64,000 nucleotides of DNA from the NCBI GenBank assembly GCA_032622095.1, contig CP136065.1, positions 58,277,949-58,341,948 of the forward strand. The letters run 5' to 3'. The DNA is from Siphonodentalium dalli. Its lineage: Eukaryota; Mollusca; Scaphopoda; Gadilida; Siphonodentaliidae. Numbering within the stretch: the stretch's first letter is position 1; the number at the start of each line of letters is the position of its first letter. Positions 33,980 through 46,585 of the stretch are shown piece by piece. A program made the translations under genes and the position numbers. The notes beneath the pieces are model-generated. The model was not told the origin of the DNA. It was given only the letters and a program-made list of their open reading frames with translations, and made no database searches.

Positions 33980-35211
33980 AGGAGGTGTACTTTGCTTCTT
34001 GTTGTGGTGGCATACACCCCATACACAGTAGATATACACCACTCCAAACTTGAAGTCTTTCTATTTTCCAGCAGTGAGAAACTGCATGAAATTTCAGTGA
34101 AGGATAATAAATTGGTTTAATACCTCAGAGCCACCACCTTAATGTTTCGATTCTAATAGATTTGTCACAGCATTGATATGTTTACAAATACTTGACCATG
34201 CAGACACCGATTAACATGAGAAAGGAGCATGCATTTTCTGGTTGAAATACAACACCTTTATTCAACTTCCTGATAATAAATGTTTTTGATATCATATTGC
34301 ATCTTCCTATGTCAAGGAAGGACAACAGCTGAATGGAAACTGAATGTGTCATATTCAGATTATAAGTTCAAGAGACATGTGGCTTTTCTTATTATCCTTT
34401 CCAGTTTCTTGTGCGTGAGTGATAAACTTATGCATATATTAAAGGCATGGATGGCCATTGTTATATGCTATAATTTAGAAATACCAGTTACCAATTTATG
34501 AAAATTTCCTGAGAATATATTAATAGTATAGTATAATGATAGTATGAATGTGATACTATCCACAAAACACACTTTGTGTGAGCCGAGCATTGTTTATATA
34601 CACACGTAAATAGTGAGTGATAAGCAAAACACATAACACTGTGATGCTTGTTTCTATGAGATTGATTCACCAACCCATTCAACCTTGAAATCTTGAGAGG
34701 TGAGGATTAGCGAGCGCTATACTGGTATGTTGTAAACAACTTGGCAGCATTTCTAACCAAAGTTTAATAGTGGGTGTTGAGTGTTTTGCTTTTCGCACTA
34801 TTTGTTTACAAAACAAGGCATTTGTTTACATAACACGGAGTACTAACATGACAATAACATGCAATTTATATGATAATTATGATTGGTATACAAACAAAAT
34901 GTGTCTATAATACAAATATTCTTTCTGTTTGTGGCGGTTTTAACAGACTATTTGAACAGCAATACCCACCAGCAAAGTTTACCATATCTTTAACCTTTCT
35001 TTACTAAATGGATTCTCCCACTCAAGTTATAAAAGTATAGAATTGACTGATCTAATATTTATCTGGGAGGGAGCGGGTTTCAGAAAAAATAAAGCAGTCA
35101 ACAGATAATACATGTACAGAAGGAGCCTTATTTATTGGAGGAAATGTTCAGATAATAAGTTCAACAAAGGTTTGTTGAACATATTATCTGAACACTTCCT
35201 AAGGGAACTAC

Positions 35212-35568
35212 TTCCAATGTGTGGGACAATTATTACCCTGAACACTCAGTAACCTTCTACTGCTCTCCGGGGACAGGGAGATGTACAGCCACAATGTGGC
35301 TAGCATACTGACAAGATCTTTCACTGCTCATAATCAGGAGCCCTTTTAAAGGATGGTTGGTGCGAAGCAGGCACAGTACGAACGACCTTGCTCAAGGGAC
35401 ACAACTTGGTGTGAAATTTTAACAGCCTATAATCTGACAATTGCACATTGATCAATTCAGCCAAGCCACTACTGTGTGAAACTAACATTAGACCAGTGGC
35501 GGGCTGTGAACTCATCTCGATGTGTTGACAGCGAAGACAAGTTTGACGCGCTAACCACTGAACCACGT
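35212..35568 (-). mobile_element. tRNA-derived SINE-like element
   Basis: Read on the minus strand it begins CGTGGTTCAGTGGTTAGCGC, which resembles a tRNA 5' part with an A-box. A B-box-like GATGAGTTCACAGCCC follows about 45 bases later. Downstream is CCCTTGAGCAAGGTCG, a phrase like those in several animal SINEs. The 3' tail is not clearly A-rich. It lies inside the D element at 34990-35790, next to a family F MITE. Confidence 0.6.
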
Positions 35569-35569
35569 A

Positions 35570-35769
35570 TACAGTAATGCCCTAAATAATCGACACCTTA
35601 ACCACAGCAGAATTATGGATAATTTTTCAGGATTTAGTTGGAAATATGGCTTGTTTCTCACTGAGAGCTTTCCGATGAATGGCAACAAGCCATATTTCCG
35701 ACTAAATCCTGAAAAATTACCCATAATTCTGATGTGGTTAAGGTGTCGATTATTTAGGGCATTACTGTA
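35570..35769. mobile_element. Family F MITE, copy 6, nested in a family D element
   Basis: Both ends are present, with a small deletion near the centre of the left arm. It directly abuts a tRNA-like SINE and lies inside the D element at 34990-35790. Confidence 0.85.
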
Positions 35770-35790
35770 GTTTAGTATAGAAAGGGTTAA

Positions 35791-38700
35791 AGTGTGAAGA
35801 CAAACCCACGATGGCCAATATTAATGATTATTTTGCAAATATGATCCCATATATATGAGAAGCTATCAATCAAACAGATGTTTTTGGTGAGAATTTGACA
35901 GGCGACCTGAGAGTATTTGTGGGTTAGAACTAAGTGGAAAGTATGCTGATGACTTCTGAAGCTCAAATAATTAATCAAAAAGTACATGCAATATGTCAAA
36001 GGATCTTAATTATCTCGACAGGTAACGTCATATTTACACAGTGCAAACGAATATATGACATACCTCACATTAATTATTCAAGCAAGTCATTAGAGCAGCC
36101 AAATAATTAGAATAAGGTAACCTCACACGATTATAGTACATAAAGGTTTCCTGAAGCGTTATAAGGGAGAAGGAAATTTAAGTGTACATGTATATCAAGA
36201 ATGTAGTGCAGGTTTATAGCAATCTCTACCAGAGCACATACTTCCTTTCTGACTCTGTCACCGGCTGGGTACCAGTCTGTGGTTTCTATATTTAGCATGG
36301 GGTTTTCCAGCCAAAATGGCTATAAGTTAAAACCGATAGCCTAAAGTCAAATTTCCTACCGTATGTTCTTTGAGAACAATTCCCACAATAAAAATCAAAG
36401 TGGTAGTTTTGTTGATGATTTTCGTAAGCTACTCGTCAAAATTTCAGCAAATTAGAACTCTTGTATTTCATTTGACATGCATGTTGTCATGACAATATCG
36501 ACCATGTGCGTTTAGACATTTGTTTTGATTAAATAATTGGAGAACCAAATCACACTGTTTCGCAATATAGTTTGTTGGTTCTAGTGGGATTTTCCAAACC
36601 GATATTTTGTGTGCTTAATTAGGGCAGAATGTTGTTTTCTCCGTTTTGTGATAAAATTGACAAAAAATTAATATTCCTTGTGAAATTGGTGGTATTTGGA
36701 CCAAAAAAGTCACATTTTGCTATAAAAACACGAGATTAAACACACAAAAAGCATTTTCTGTCTCCAGAAAAAGGGCAAGTCCTGCCACCGCTTGCCCCCC
36801 CCTTGGTCAAGGGCAGGGGGGTCAGCTGCCCCCTCTGCCGGCGCCCCTGCGAGTTTGTACATTTGTTATCACACAAAAGTACTTGTCCTGTCAGTGTATT
36901 CAGACCACACTGAACTTTACACTTTTTTATTTTACAAACAGTGCATGTGATGCTTGCATCTTTGCATTTCTGTTTGTTAATTGTATTCCATGTAGTTTTG
37001 ACAAATAAAGTGCAGCATTGTAATAACATAATGTTAGAACTGATGTTTACCAGACAGCCATCAGCATCAAAGCAACAAAGACAGTTCATTATTAAGAGCA
37101 ATTCTGATGATAAACCACTAATTTAACGATGATTATGTTTTCCTAGATAACTCCATATTGAGGATGTGACATTTCTAACAAAAGGGTAAAAATATTCCTG
37201 TAAATAATGACATGGGCTCCGCATAAATATGCTCAGATCTATTCATACATTTCCATTGTTTTATGTTGATTTTGGGATAAAAATAGGAAAAACATTTAGG
37301 AGATAAATCTACTATGTTCAGTTGAATATTCACAGATTCGAGGTTTGTGAACTTTTTTGAATTTCAATTAAATATATTATTCATCCACATGCAGAATTGT
37401 GTTGGTCTAAAAAGTGTAAACAATGTGGGAAAAATTCATCTCAAAATTTACCAGAATCTCAGGTAAATTATTTCCAGACTTGCACATGAATATAAAGTAG
37501 CCCAGATTAGAGGGGAAAGGTTGGGTTAGGAGAATCCTTGTGGAATCCCATGATATTAATAGATTAGACACAAATCCATCAACAAGAAGATGAGAAACAA
37601 ACTTAATATAACACCAGTATCTAATGATATTTCAATAGAGTGATGATAAAAAGTTTGGACATGGCTACAGACAAAATCTACCTCAGATTTGTTTTTGAAT
37701 GGTAAACTGTAATTAACAAAATACATTTTCAGCAGAATGTCCGCAACATTGGTTGAAAATCTCTATCATAAGGGTGTGTTTTAATATGCTCTGTCAGATT
37801 ATATTGATTATATATATATTGTTACACTAAGCTCAAAGGAGCCATATACTTTAAATCCTCGGTTTCCCTCAAATCCCTCAACAGTGATGATACACGATGT
37901 ACTAAAGTCTTCATTCTGGTCTTAAAGATATAAATAAAACCTAAGTTTATCTACAAAGTGTTGAAAGCCACAATGTCAGGCCCGCCCATGTATGATACAT
38001 AAGCTAAATGAGTTATTTTGATGGCATGATGGTTAATAAGCATTCCTGCTAAAGATATCACATTCCTCTTAGAACCATTAAAGTTGAACCCACAAGATGA
38101 CAACCTGTATACCATAACATCCCTGATAATAAACAGAGTATATCTGAACTCACAGAAGCCTTTTGTTACCTCCAAAAATATCCAACAAGAAAAGTATTTA
38201 TAACCTTTCTAACATAAGGTCTTCATTCATGTTTTTTTCATTGGAACAACTTCAAGACTTGTGAGTCAGATTAGAAAGTCTGAAATGTTCACAAATATTT
38301 TGTTGGTACTTGGCATTGATCAGCATATTGATTATTAGTGTAGAATACAGATTTCTAGGAACAGTTTGATTCTATGACCCCCCAAAACTTGATTTTGAAT
38401 GCAAAAACAACAAACAAAATTTTGTGAGCAGATATTAAAGTAACTCACCCAAAATGGTCTTATCTTTTGTATCAGAATGATATAACATATGAGAAACACA
38501 TGCTTTCTCCATAAAAGATCTATGAAAATATTAGTTGTAAAATTAATATGAAAATGTAAATGACCTGTACATGTAGCTCAACACCGAGAGGCACTAATGT
38601 TATGCTGAACAGTCAATGGAATGATGAAGAATAAGGAAAGTAAAAACGTTTTAGAGAAGAGATTGTATTGTGTAGATAAATAAGTTTTCAATTCAAACAT

Positions 38701-39423
38701 TTCTCCAATAAATGTAGACTGCAGGTTGTGTCAATGGAATCAAATGTGAAATCCAAGAAGGCTGCTGGTGGTCATATTTCCAACGACGGATTGGATGATG
38801 GATGTGACCTATGGTGTGTGCCAATGATTTTAGTCATGCAAAAGATGACTTTCTCAAGATGAGCTAATGTAAACTGGTGAGAACCCAAATGTTACTCCCA
38901 AAGTGAATGATTGTGCCAACATAAGTAAAATCGAAACATGATAATATAAAATTCCATACACCAACCTAGTTCATAATTATAGCCAAAAGCAGAAAATAAA
39001 CACTTCGGAAACAGCTTTATATTATAGTCCAAATTATGAAACACCTTAGAATCTAATATCCTGAACCAATGCTACCTCCAATTAACATACACATCCAAAT
39101 TATCTTCCAAGGTAGAGGTTAATGAACCCAAGTAAAGCAATGATACCTGGTCATATGTGACTAATGGGGCATAAAGTCAGTGACTGGCCAAGAAGCCCCA
39201 GGGCCCTGTGTAGATTATATGTGTTAGACCAGGATGTGTAATATGTGGGTAAGTGACCATGTTATTACTCAATAACAATGTAACCCCCAAGGATTGCCAA
39301 CATTATAAAGCTTTTGCAAGTCTAGTGGAAATCAGTTTGAAATTTTGGAACTTTCTATTTTTGAAATGCACACCATCTGATATAATGACCCTTAAATTTG
39401 CAGTCATGCAGATTTCAAACATA
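35791..39423. other. Unassigned, with possible degraded retroelement text
   Basis: On the minus strand near 38700-38770 the frame AAFLDFTFDSID resembles the 'FLDF-KAFDSI' block of LINE reverse transcriptases, but stops surround it. The rest has no recognisable feature except the GC-rich island at 36768-36850. Confidence 0.3.
36768..36850. repeat. GC-rich island, probable transposon fragment
   Basis: CCTGCCACCGCTTGCCCCCC and CCTCTGCCGGCGCCCCTGCG are much more GC-rich than the surrounding DNA. The reverse-strand phrase GCAGGGGCGCCGGCAG resembles ends of repeats I have seen in animal genomes. Family not established. Confidence 0.4.
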
Positions 39424-39553
39424 TACAGTAATGCTCTAAGTAATCGACTCCTTAACCACAGCAGAATTATGAGTAACTTTACAGGATTTAGTCGGAAATC
39501 CTGAAAAGTTACCCATAATTCTGCTGTGGTTAATTACTTAGAGAATTACTGTA
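39424..39553. mobile_element. Family F MITE, copy 7, internally deleted
   Basis: A 130-bp copy with both ends and the outer arms only; the central hairpin (TTGCCATTCATCGG and its complement) is gone. Confidence 0.82.
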
Positions 39554-40887
39554 ATCAAACGCATTGAACTAATAATTTTGAATGCCAAATTTTGGGAATT
39601 TGATTAAGCAATATCCGCGAATAATTAAGGTGAGAATCTATGATCATAAGACGTACAGAATACTTTTGTGAGACCTGCTGTTCATTCACGGTATTTTCAT
39701 TTTAGATAACCTCCAGGCGAACTGAACGGTTGTTCACCTCAAATTTACAGGCCTGATCTTGTGTTGTGGTGTGTTATGACTGACCTAACTTGACAGTAGT
39801 GTACAAGTTGCCACTTCAAATATCACACCAAGTGTGGTAGTCCTCTGATTAAACTTGTCATCAAGATCTCAAATAACTTCAGTCGCAATGGAAGGAGATG
39901 CTCAGTATGTTAATCTTGAAGCACACGATTGGAACTCATTTTAAGGGTTGGTCAGTCTAGAAGAGAATAAAGGGCCATGGTATAGAAAACTAATAATTAT
40001 TAGAACCACTAAAATTTATATGAACAAATTTGATATTTATAATACCTTGCATAAAATGAATATAATATTCCTTCAAATCAATGAAACTGACAAGGTACAT
40101 CCAAGGTGAACAACATTCACAATCTAGAAACAGGTTTCCGATTCTATAAATGACAGAATTCCAGCCGATATATGGAGATGGCAATGATGACGCCCTAATC
40201 CTTGTTATTATATCTCGCTGTTATCTACAATCTAGAGACAAGTTAAATAAATAAAGCTAGATAGGTTTGTCAGGATAACTTCCATTCATTACCACTACAG
40301 GTAAATGTCAACAGGCCAAGCACAACATTTCTACAGTGGAGTGCTGCCTGTGGCTAATTACTTCTTTCACGTCATATCAATATTATTCTTATGAAATGTT
40401 TCGAGCATGGCCAAGTGGCAATACTAGAAATCATAAATCATAAATCCAATTTATACATCGAGTATAGTATTTAATAAGCTTGGAGGATCTTATTGTGACC
40501 ATAAACTAGAGACATTAAAATCGTATTGAATAGATTCTATATTTTCTGCTTACGATATGGTATGGAACTTGCCAAACCACCTGACAGTGTAGCAGTTCCC
40601 AGGTGTATTATTCCGTTACCTGTCAATGAATACCCATATGCTTGGTGTATTTGACACCACTGTATACATTTAATATTTAATTGCTGTAATTATGACATTT
40701 AAATGGGGTCTGAATCAAAATGTTTTGACTGGATATTATTTCAATATACCTATTGTCCAGATTTTTAAATATGAACCAAAAATCTCTAATAAAATTAACC
40801 ATTCAATTTATTTTAATTTAATTTAATTTTATATTATTTTTTCATTTATTTTCGTCTAATATTGAAATTGTTTCACCAAAATTCAGC
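39554..40887. other. Unassigned
   Basis: Only a low-complexity A/T tract stands out. Confidence 0.5.
40803..40860. repeat. ATTTA-type low-complexity tract
   Basis: Overlapping TTTAA and TTTATTTT words with almost no G or C. Confidence 0.75.
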
Positions 40888-41092
40888 TTAACCCTTTCTA
40901 TACTAAATACTCAATACTCATTGATGAGTAGTTATCCTTTAGAAATTGTTCAGATAATAAGTTCAACAATAGCGCATTTGTTTTAAATATTAACTGAAAA
41001 TTGCCCTCCAATGAATAGGATTCTTTTTGCACTTTCTGTTTTCTGTTGTCTACTTTTATTTCCTGAACAACCCTATAGATGAATAACTGATG
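40888..41092 (+). mobile_element. Family D TTAA element, copy 7, truncated
   Basis: TTAACCCTTTCTATACTAAA opens the copy. The match ends after CTATAGATGAATAACTGA, where the right end is missing. Confidence 0.76.
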
Positions 41093-41170
41093 CCGAAAAT
41101 CTCAAATTTTAATAGAGAATGACTAATATCTTCAAAAAGTAACAAGTTATCAGTATGTAGCAAACTGAAG

Positions 41171-41326
41171 TTAACCCTTTCAGTGCCAAGTCCAATTTTT
41201 GTATCAACCCATATTTTCTTGATAATTTTTCAAATTTATTGATTATAATAATGTGATACATTGATGGAAAGAACTCAAAGAATTATGGGTTGATACAAAA
41301 ATCGGACTTGGCACTGAAAGGGTTAA
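41171..41326. mobile_element. Short TTAA element related to family C, no hairpin core
   Basis: TTAACCCTTTCAGTGCCAAG and CTTGGCACTGAAAGGGTTAA form long inverted ends, followed inward by TGTATCAACCCATA and its complement. It lacks the shared hairpin and the GGCCGATCTCATCGGCC segment. Confidence 0.82.
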
Positions 41327-41603
41327 TTTGCAGAAGATAATATTGTTATCTAATTACTCTGCAAGAAAAGAGTGTACTCTATACTTTTGTCTCAGAACTA
41401 AAATTAGACTCAAAGAGATGAAAAAGTCACAGGGAATGTGTTTTCATGCACAATACAAGAACTAATCTAGCCTGTCTAATCAATGATCACTCAACTAAAG
41501 ATTAGGCGAAACACTAGAGATATGGTTTTTTCATACAATTATTATTATCACAGACGTCCCGCACTGTTGCTTGATTTGGCATCCTTTGCCCTTCACTTAT
41601 AAT

Positions 41604-41857
41604 CAAGCCTTGAAATAGTATGTCTGTCATTTGCAGAATGAGGTCACCAGAGGGTGAATTTAGTGATGCTACCCTGCATAGCGGGTTAGCATCACCAAAT
41701 TCACCCTCTGGGAACCTCATTCTGCTAAGGTGTAAGCAGAATGAGGTCCCCAGAGGGTGAATTTGGTGATACTAGCCCATTATGCGGGGTAGCATCACTA
41801 AATTCACCCTCTGGGGACCTCATTCTGCAAATGACAGATACACTATTTCAAGGCTTG
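41604..41857. mobile_element. Family G MITE, copy 6, middle deleted
   Basis: A 254-bp copy with the two hairpins joined by GCTAAGGTGTAAGCAG and no middle. Ends CAAGCCTTGAAATAG / CTATTTCAAGGCTTG; flanks CTTATAAT / CTAATAAT (7 of 8). Confidence 0.86.
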
Positions 41858-43787
41858 CTAATAATGAGGAAAACACAAACTAGTCAAAGTCATGCAATGC
41901 CTGAAATATGCACAAGTCGTTCCACAGACACTCTAACCTTGGAAAATGCATCAGACTGTTTTTAAAATTTGAGAGCCAGCGAGTTGATCCAAGGAAAACA
42001 AATTTGTTGCTATGACAATCGAGGCCACCCCTGATAAAATAAAACTAAAGTATTTTCATACAAAATATAAATGCAGCCAATATACATACTTATCTCAGTA
42101 TTTAATAAGAAGCAGTGGGTGCCAGATTTAAAAATTACTACCAACAAAGTGTTATTGCTCATAAGATTGTTGATGCTTATTTTAATTGACACCAAAGAAG
42201 CAACAAGTTTGAACTCATGCAGAAGACCAAAGTGACAAGTAAAATTAAATAACTGATGAAAATAAGTTTAAAAAAGCACTTCTGAGTGATAAACAAACAC
42301 CCAATAACACAAAACATCAACACCACAAAACACACTAACGAAAATGCATGGCACTTTAAACACGAATAAGTTTGAGGAGTAAATGGAATGAATGTGCAGG
42401 TGGCCTAAAAATTCTCAATTCAACACTTTACTGCACAATTTTTCCCAATTGAATGAGCCCTGGACCCATTCCCTTTATACCCAGGATAAACCATGATATA
42501 GTTGTAATTCCAAGCCTTTTTTAAATAAATCAAATTAGTCAAAGGAAGCCGAAGGGATAACAAAATAAAATTAAACAAGAGATGGACTGTGGTCCGGTGC
42601 ATACACACTGGTGGAAGACCGCCTTGTGTGGGCATACCTATAACATATGACTGATATACTCAAACAGAAGGACCCAAAAATCAGCATTTTCATATAAACA
42701 AAGATGAATAACTATAGAACGAAAAAACCTACACAAAACGATTGCACACTCATAGTAGTGAACATCCATACTAAATTTCATTGAGATCCGAGCACAACTG
42801 TTGAAGTTATGACATGAACAGACATCGAACGGACCAAAAAGCCAACATTTCCATATAAACAAAGGATGAATAACTCTACAATGGAAACTCTGAACAAAAC
42901 GATGGAACCCACTATTGAATGTCTTCATAGTAGTGAACATGCATACCAAATTTCTTTGAGATCCGAGGACTACTGTTCAGGTTATGACATGAACAGACAT
43001 CGGACGGACGAATGTACAGACGGACGGATGGGTATACTGTTTTGCACCTGTCCGTCCATCCATCCGTATAATAATCAGATAGAAATATAATTCTACTACC
43101 CTGCTCGAATTTCCATAATATAGGTCACACTTTACTACAGATATAAATGGGTCTTTATATATTGCTTTACTCAGGGCTCTAATAATCATCAGTACACCTC
43201 TAAATAGCATTCTCACTCAAAACATACATAGAATTAGTCCAGATCAGGTTGAATAAGTAGTACTAATAACAAGCTGGATTCCTGACCCTTCATGTATGTT
43301 TCTTTGATCATGGTCATTAGTTATAACCAGGGGGCATACTTTAGGTCAATGAATACCATATACCCCACCACCAGTGTATAATCCTATCCATAAAACACAG
43401 GCTATAAATCTCAATGAAAATGATAAAGGCATTAGTATTGAAGTTGAAGCCAATAAATTTGAGGGCATAATTAGGTGTTTGAGATATCTTTGGCAATTAG
43501 CTAATAAATGGTTTGATTTTTCTTAAGAATTTCAATTGATATTTAAATAGTAAAAGAAATGTTTTCTAAAATTGAACTTTAAAATTTCGCACTCAAAAGC
43601 TAAAACACAATAGGTATAATATCCTTAAAAGGGAGGGCATTGGACATTCATGCATCATGAACAATATTTATGGCTCAAGTATAAGAATTTATATAAGCTT
43701 AAGGGCGAGAACTACCCAGAATGCAGTTCATTACACCTAAATAGAAAGTATAGATGTTTGATTTGTTTTGATGGGATTTATCATCAT
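41858..43787. other. Unassigned around the 42653-43045 tandem duplication
   Basis: No exon or further repeat family supported. Confidence 0.45.
42653..43045 (+). repeat. Tandem duplication, ~190-bp unit, ending in a GGAC array
   Basis: CATATAAACAAAGATGAATA and CATAGTAGTGAACATCCATA recur about 190 bp later (CATATAAACAAAGGATGAAT, CATAGTAGTGAACATGCATA). The second unit ends in CGGACGGACG and GACGGACGGATGG. Seen on both sides as a degenerate copy. Confidence 0.75.
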
Positions 43788-44020
43788 TTAACCCTTTCTT
43801 TAATAAAAGGATTATCCCATTCAGTTATAAAAGTATATACTGGAATGGTCTATTATTCATTTGAAGGGCTTTTCAGGAAAAATAAGCAGATGTCAGATAA
43901 AACAGAAGAAGTGCTATTTATTGGAGGGAAATGTTCAGATAATAAGTTTGTTGAACTTATTATCTGAACATTTCCTAAGGGAACTACTCATCAATGAGTA
44001 TATAGTAGAGAAAGGGTTAG
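43788..44020 (-). mobile_element. Family D TTAA element, copy 8
   Basis: TTAACCCTTTCTTTAATAAA to GTAGAGAAAGGGTTAG, near full-length, with the last base of the right TTAA changed. Confidence 0.84.
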
Positions 44021-44246
44021 TCACTAGATCATATGAGGTAAGATATATTGGTAGAGGAAAGCATGCCCTCTAGGAAATCCCTCCAATGCACATACTAGTA
44101 GAAACCACTGATAAACTTGCTCAGGTACATGAATTGGGTTATGGCCTCGTTGCTTGGATAACAAGTAGAATGCCTGTTGATAATTTAACCCAACCAACTT
44201 CTCCATTGCTGGACTGAACATTAGAGCGTATAATGAGGTATATATC

Positions 44247-45027
44247 TTAACCCGTCCATGACTGGAGCTTCCTGAAATTTTTAAAAACCCTGTGCCAATA
44301 TATGCTCTTATATACAGCTATGGTCTAATTAATCGGCCTTCCTTAAAGATGTTAACACTGATGTGATTAACCGAGATAGTTCCTACCATGGCCGACTTTG
44401 GTACCACCTTGTGTTTGCGGTTCGCATTTTCATAAAATGTTTATATGAATTTTATGTTGTATTAAAAGTCAGCATTATAACCACCACAGAGACTGTATAT
44501 TTCTGGCATTGTGCGACGCTGCATTGACGATGCAATTGCAAATGTCGGTCAGTGACCAAGTTCAAATGTTGAATAAACTGTAAACAAATTATTAATTGAA
44601 ATGTTGTTTTGTGTATAGTTAACACAGTGCAGGCGCTTATGAAAAACTGGACTGAGTGTAATTTCAGTCATGTGAAAAATTAATGTGGAGTATGGAGGTC
44701 ACAAAATTATTATTTGTACTGCAGTAAGATAATTTTATACCCGCGGATGCTGCATATCAACCACTTGACCGTGGTTGAATGACGGTACAACCCCTGCCAT
44801 TAACGTCCTAAATCAGTTGAATACTTAGAGCTTAGTTTTATGCGAGTCTCCAATAGGGAGTCTCGCATATATAGGAGAATACATTGACATAACAATATTT
44901 ATCATGACCTTGTATTAATGTCAGTGCATTCCGTTATATATGCGAGGCTCACTATGGGAGACTCGCATATATAATAGAATGCACTGGCACATGATCTTTA
45001 GTGCAGCTCCCATCATGAGAGGGTTAA
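44247..45027 (-). mobile_element. Family A TTAA element, copy 8, split by ~520 bp of other DNA
   Basis: TTAACCCGTCCATGACTGG at the left and CATCATGAGAGGGTTAA at the right. Between about 44320 and 44838 lies non-family sequence inserted in the first hairpin. It shows no clear inverted ends or open frame. Confidence 0.75.
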
Positions 45028-45073
45028 ACACTGAGCCACTGGGTGCCCTTCATTACCCATAAGTAGCAGGTAG

Positions 45074-45580
45074 CAAGCCTTGAAATAGTGTGTCTGTCAT
45101 TTGCAGAATGAGGTTCCCAGAAATTTAGTGATGATACCCCGCAGAGCAGACTAGCATCATTTAAATTCACCCTCTGGTGACCTCGTTCTGATTAGGCTTC
45201 ATCTTCTGGGAAGTATCTATAATCTCAAATTAACATTGTTTTTAGTTACTTTTTCCCTTCTGGGAAATTTCTACATGCCCTAATTGGCAGAAGCTAAAAT
45301 CATAATTGAGGTGACTACTGGGGGAACATCACCAACTTCAACCTGGGAACTTCAATCTGATCCCAATCTGATTACAAACCAGACTGGAACTGCTTTTCAG
45401 TAGACATCATTTCCAGTCTGGTTTTAATCACATTGGTCTGATCATAGGTCTCCCTCAGCAGAATGAGGTTCCCAGAGGGAGAATTTGGCAATGCCAACCC
45501 ACAGTGAGAGATAGCGTCACTAAATTCACCCTCTGTGGGACCTCATTCTGCAAATGACAGACACACTCTTTCATGACTTG
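45074..45580 (-). mobile_element. Family G hAT-like MITE, copy 7
   Basis: CAAGCCTTGAAATAGTGTGTC to CTCTTTCATGACTTG, flanked by GCAGGTAG / GCAGGTAC (7 of 8). An extra small hairpin at 45370-45429 (ACCAGACTGGAA and its complement) lies in the middle region. Confidence 0.83.
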
Positions 45581-46189
45581 GCAGGTACCAATGACTCAAC
45601 TAGGTGCACTGTGCATTATGACTACAGAGAAAACTGCTATATAAGCATTCTACATCCACCGTTGATATACATGTAATCCAGTAAGTAAGATTATAGATTA
45701 TATTGAATGAGCTCAGGTAAATACAGCTGAAACAGCAGGTGACTGAAGGAGATGAGAGTCAAAACTTTCAGCCTGAATTTTCTCAGGTACTCTAGAAGAC
45801 TATCCAGAAAAGCAATCAATGAACCATAAGTTTATTATAAAACATTCATAACATATGGCATAACAGGGAGGCCTCTTTGATGGAACTATTACTACATTCA
45901 TGTATTAATTATGCGTGGGATGAGTCTTGGAGATGGAGATAATTAAACGGTGTATATACCCGGCTTTATACCCGGATGCCATAACATGAGCTAAAAACGA
46001 GCAGACAGGTATTCTTACTGTATAGTCTATCTGACTGGAGTCTCCTGCTAATTAGAGGTTTATAGGTGTGCTTCAGGAGAACAGAGGGATCAGGAGAAAG
46101 TGCTGTTCTCATCGAATCTGCGGCTCTCTATCAGATGTCCATACATATTTGAGTACAGACATGCTTTACTTATCCATGGATGAAAATAT

Positions 46190-46585
46190 GGAGCCAGACA
46201 TTTGCAGACTGAGGTACCCAGATCTCCCGTAGCAGATGAGGCCTTTGCAGAATGAGGTCCCCTGTGGGTGAATTTAGTGTTGCTATCCTGCTGCGCAAAG
46301 GCCTCATCTGCTACGGGAGATCTAGACACAGGTTTAAGTTCCCAGATGGTGAAGATGGTGATGTGCACCAATTAGGCACCTCAATTTATGCATTGTGTCA
46401 TCTTCCATTTTGGGGATATAGAGAACTAAAAAAGAAGAAAAAACTTTCTGAATAAGTTTCTAAAGAAACTATATAACTTGTTAATCTGATAATAAAGACA
46501 CTTTCCAGAGAAAATGAGGCCTATTAAAGCAGAATGAGGTCCACAGAGGGTGAATTTAGTGATGCTAGCCCGCTGTCCAGCACCA
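46190..46585 (+). mobile_element. Family G-like MITE, rearranged
   Basis: Contains the G hairpin (GAATGAGGTCCCCTGTGGGTG), middle (AGTTCCCAGATGGTGAAG) and the start of the right hairpin, but neither outer terminus. The left side holds its own inverted pair, ATCTCCCGTAGCAGATGAGG and its complement at about 46299-46322. Confidence 0.65.

Larger units (their letters stand above)
31077..34989. other. Unassigned spacer around two B elements and one D element
   Basis: Two colinear, diverged segments flank the B element at 31572-31971: ATCAAAGAACAAAATTGGCC and CAACCACACCTTTGATATTG before it, ATCAAAGAACCAAATTGGC and CAACCACACCTTCATTGTGG after it. They indicate an old duplication of roughly 300 bp. 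No exon seen. Confidence 0.5.
34990..35790 (-). mobile_element. Family D TTAA element, copy 6, containing SINE and F insertions
   Basis: The left body (TTAACCTTTCTTTACTAAAT to CCTAAGGGAACTACTT) and the right tip (TAGTTTAGTATAGAAAGGG, TTAA) are separated by a SINE-like block and a family F MITE. Confidence 0.78.

Noticed and set aside
33738-33980. Possible second SINE (GGAGCCCCGACCGACC ... CGGGTCCAGGTTCAAAA)
   Set aside because: No clear A-box and B-box at the right spacing and no second copy in the window.
36736-37101. 121-codon minus-strand frame with Cys-rich part
   Set aside because: It crosses a GC-rich transposon-like island; the C-rich and Gly-rich text comes from that island.
37530-37580. 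M-G-F-H-K-D-S-P stretch on the minus strand resembling a PDZ loop
   Set aside because: The Trp is replaced by Met, a stop follows after PTFPL, and splice signals are absent.
39180-39210. P-W-G-F on the minus strand, first thought to be the missing PDZ start
   Set aside because: It is followed by L-A-S-H and a stop rather than R-L-x-G-G, and there is no donor in the right place.
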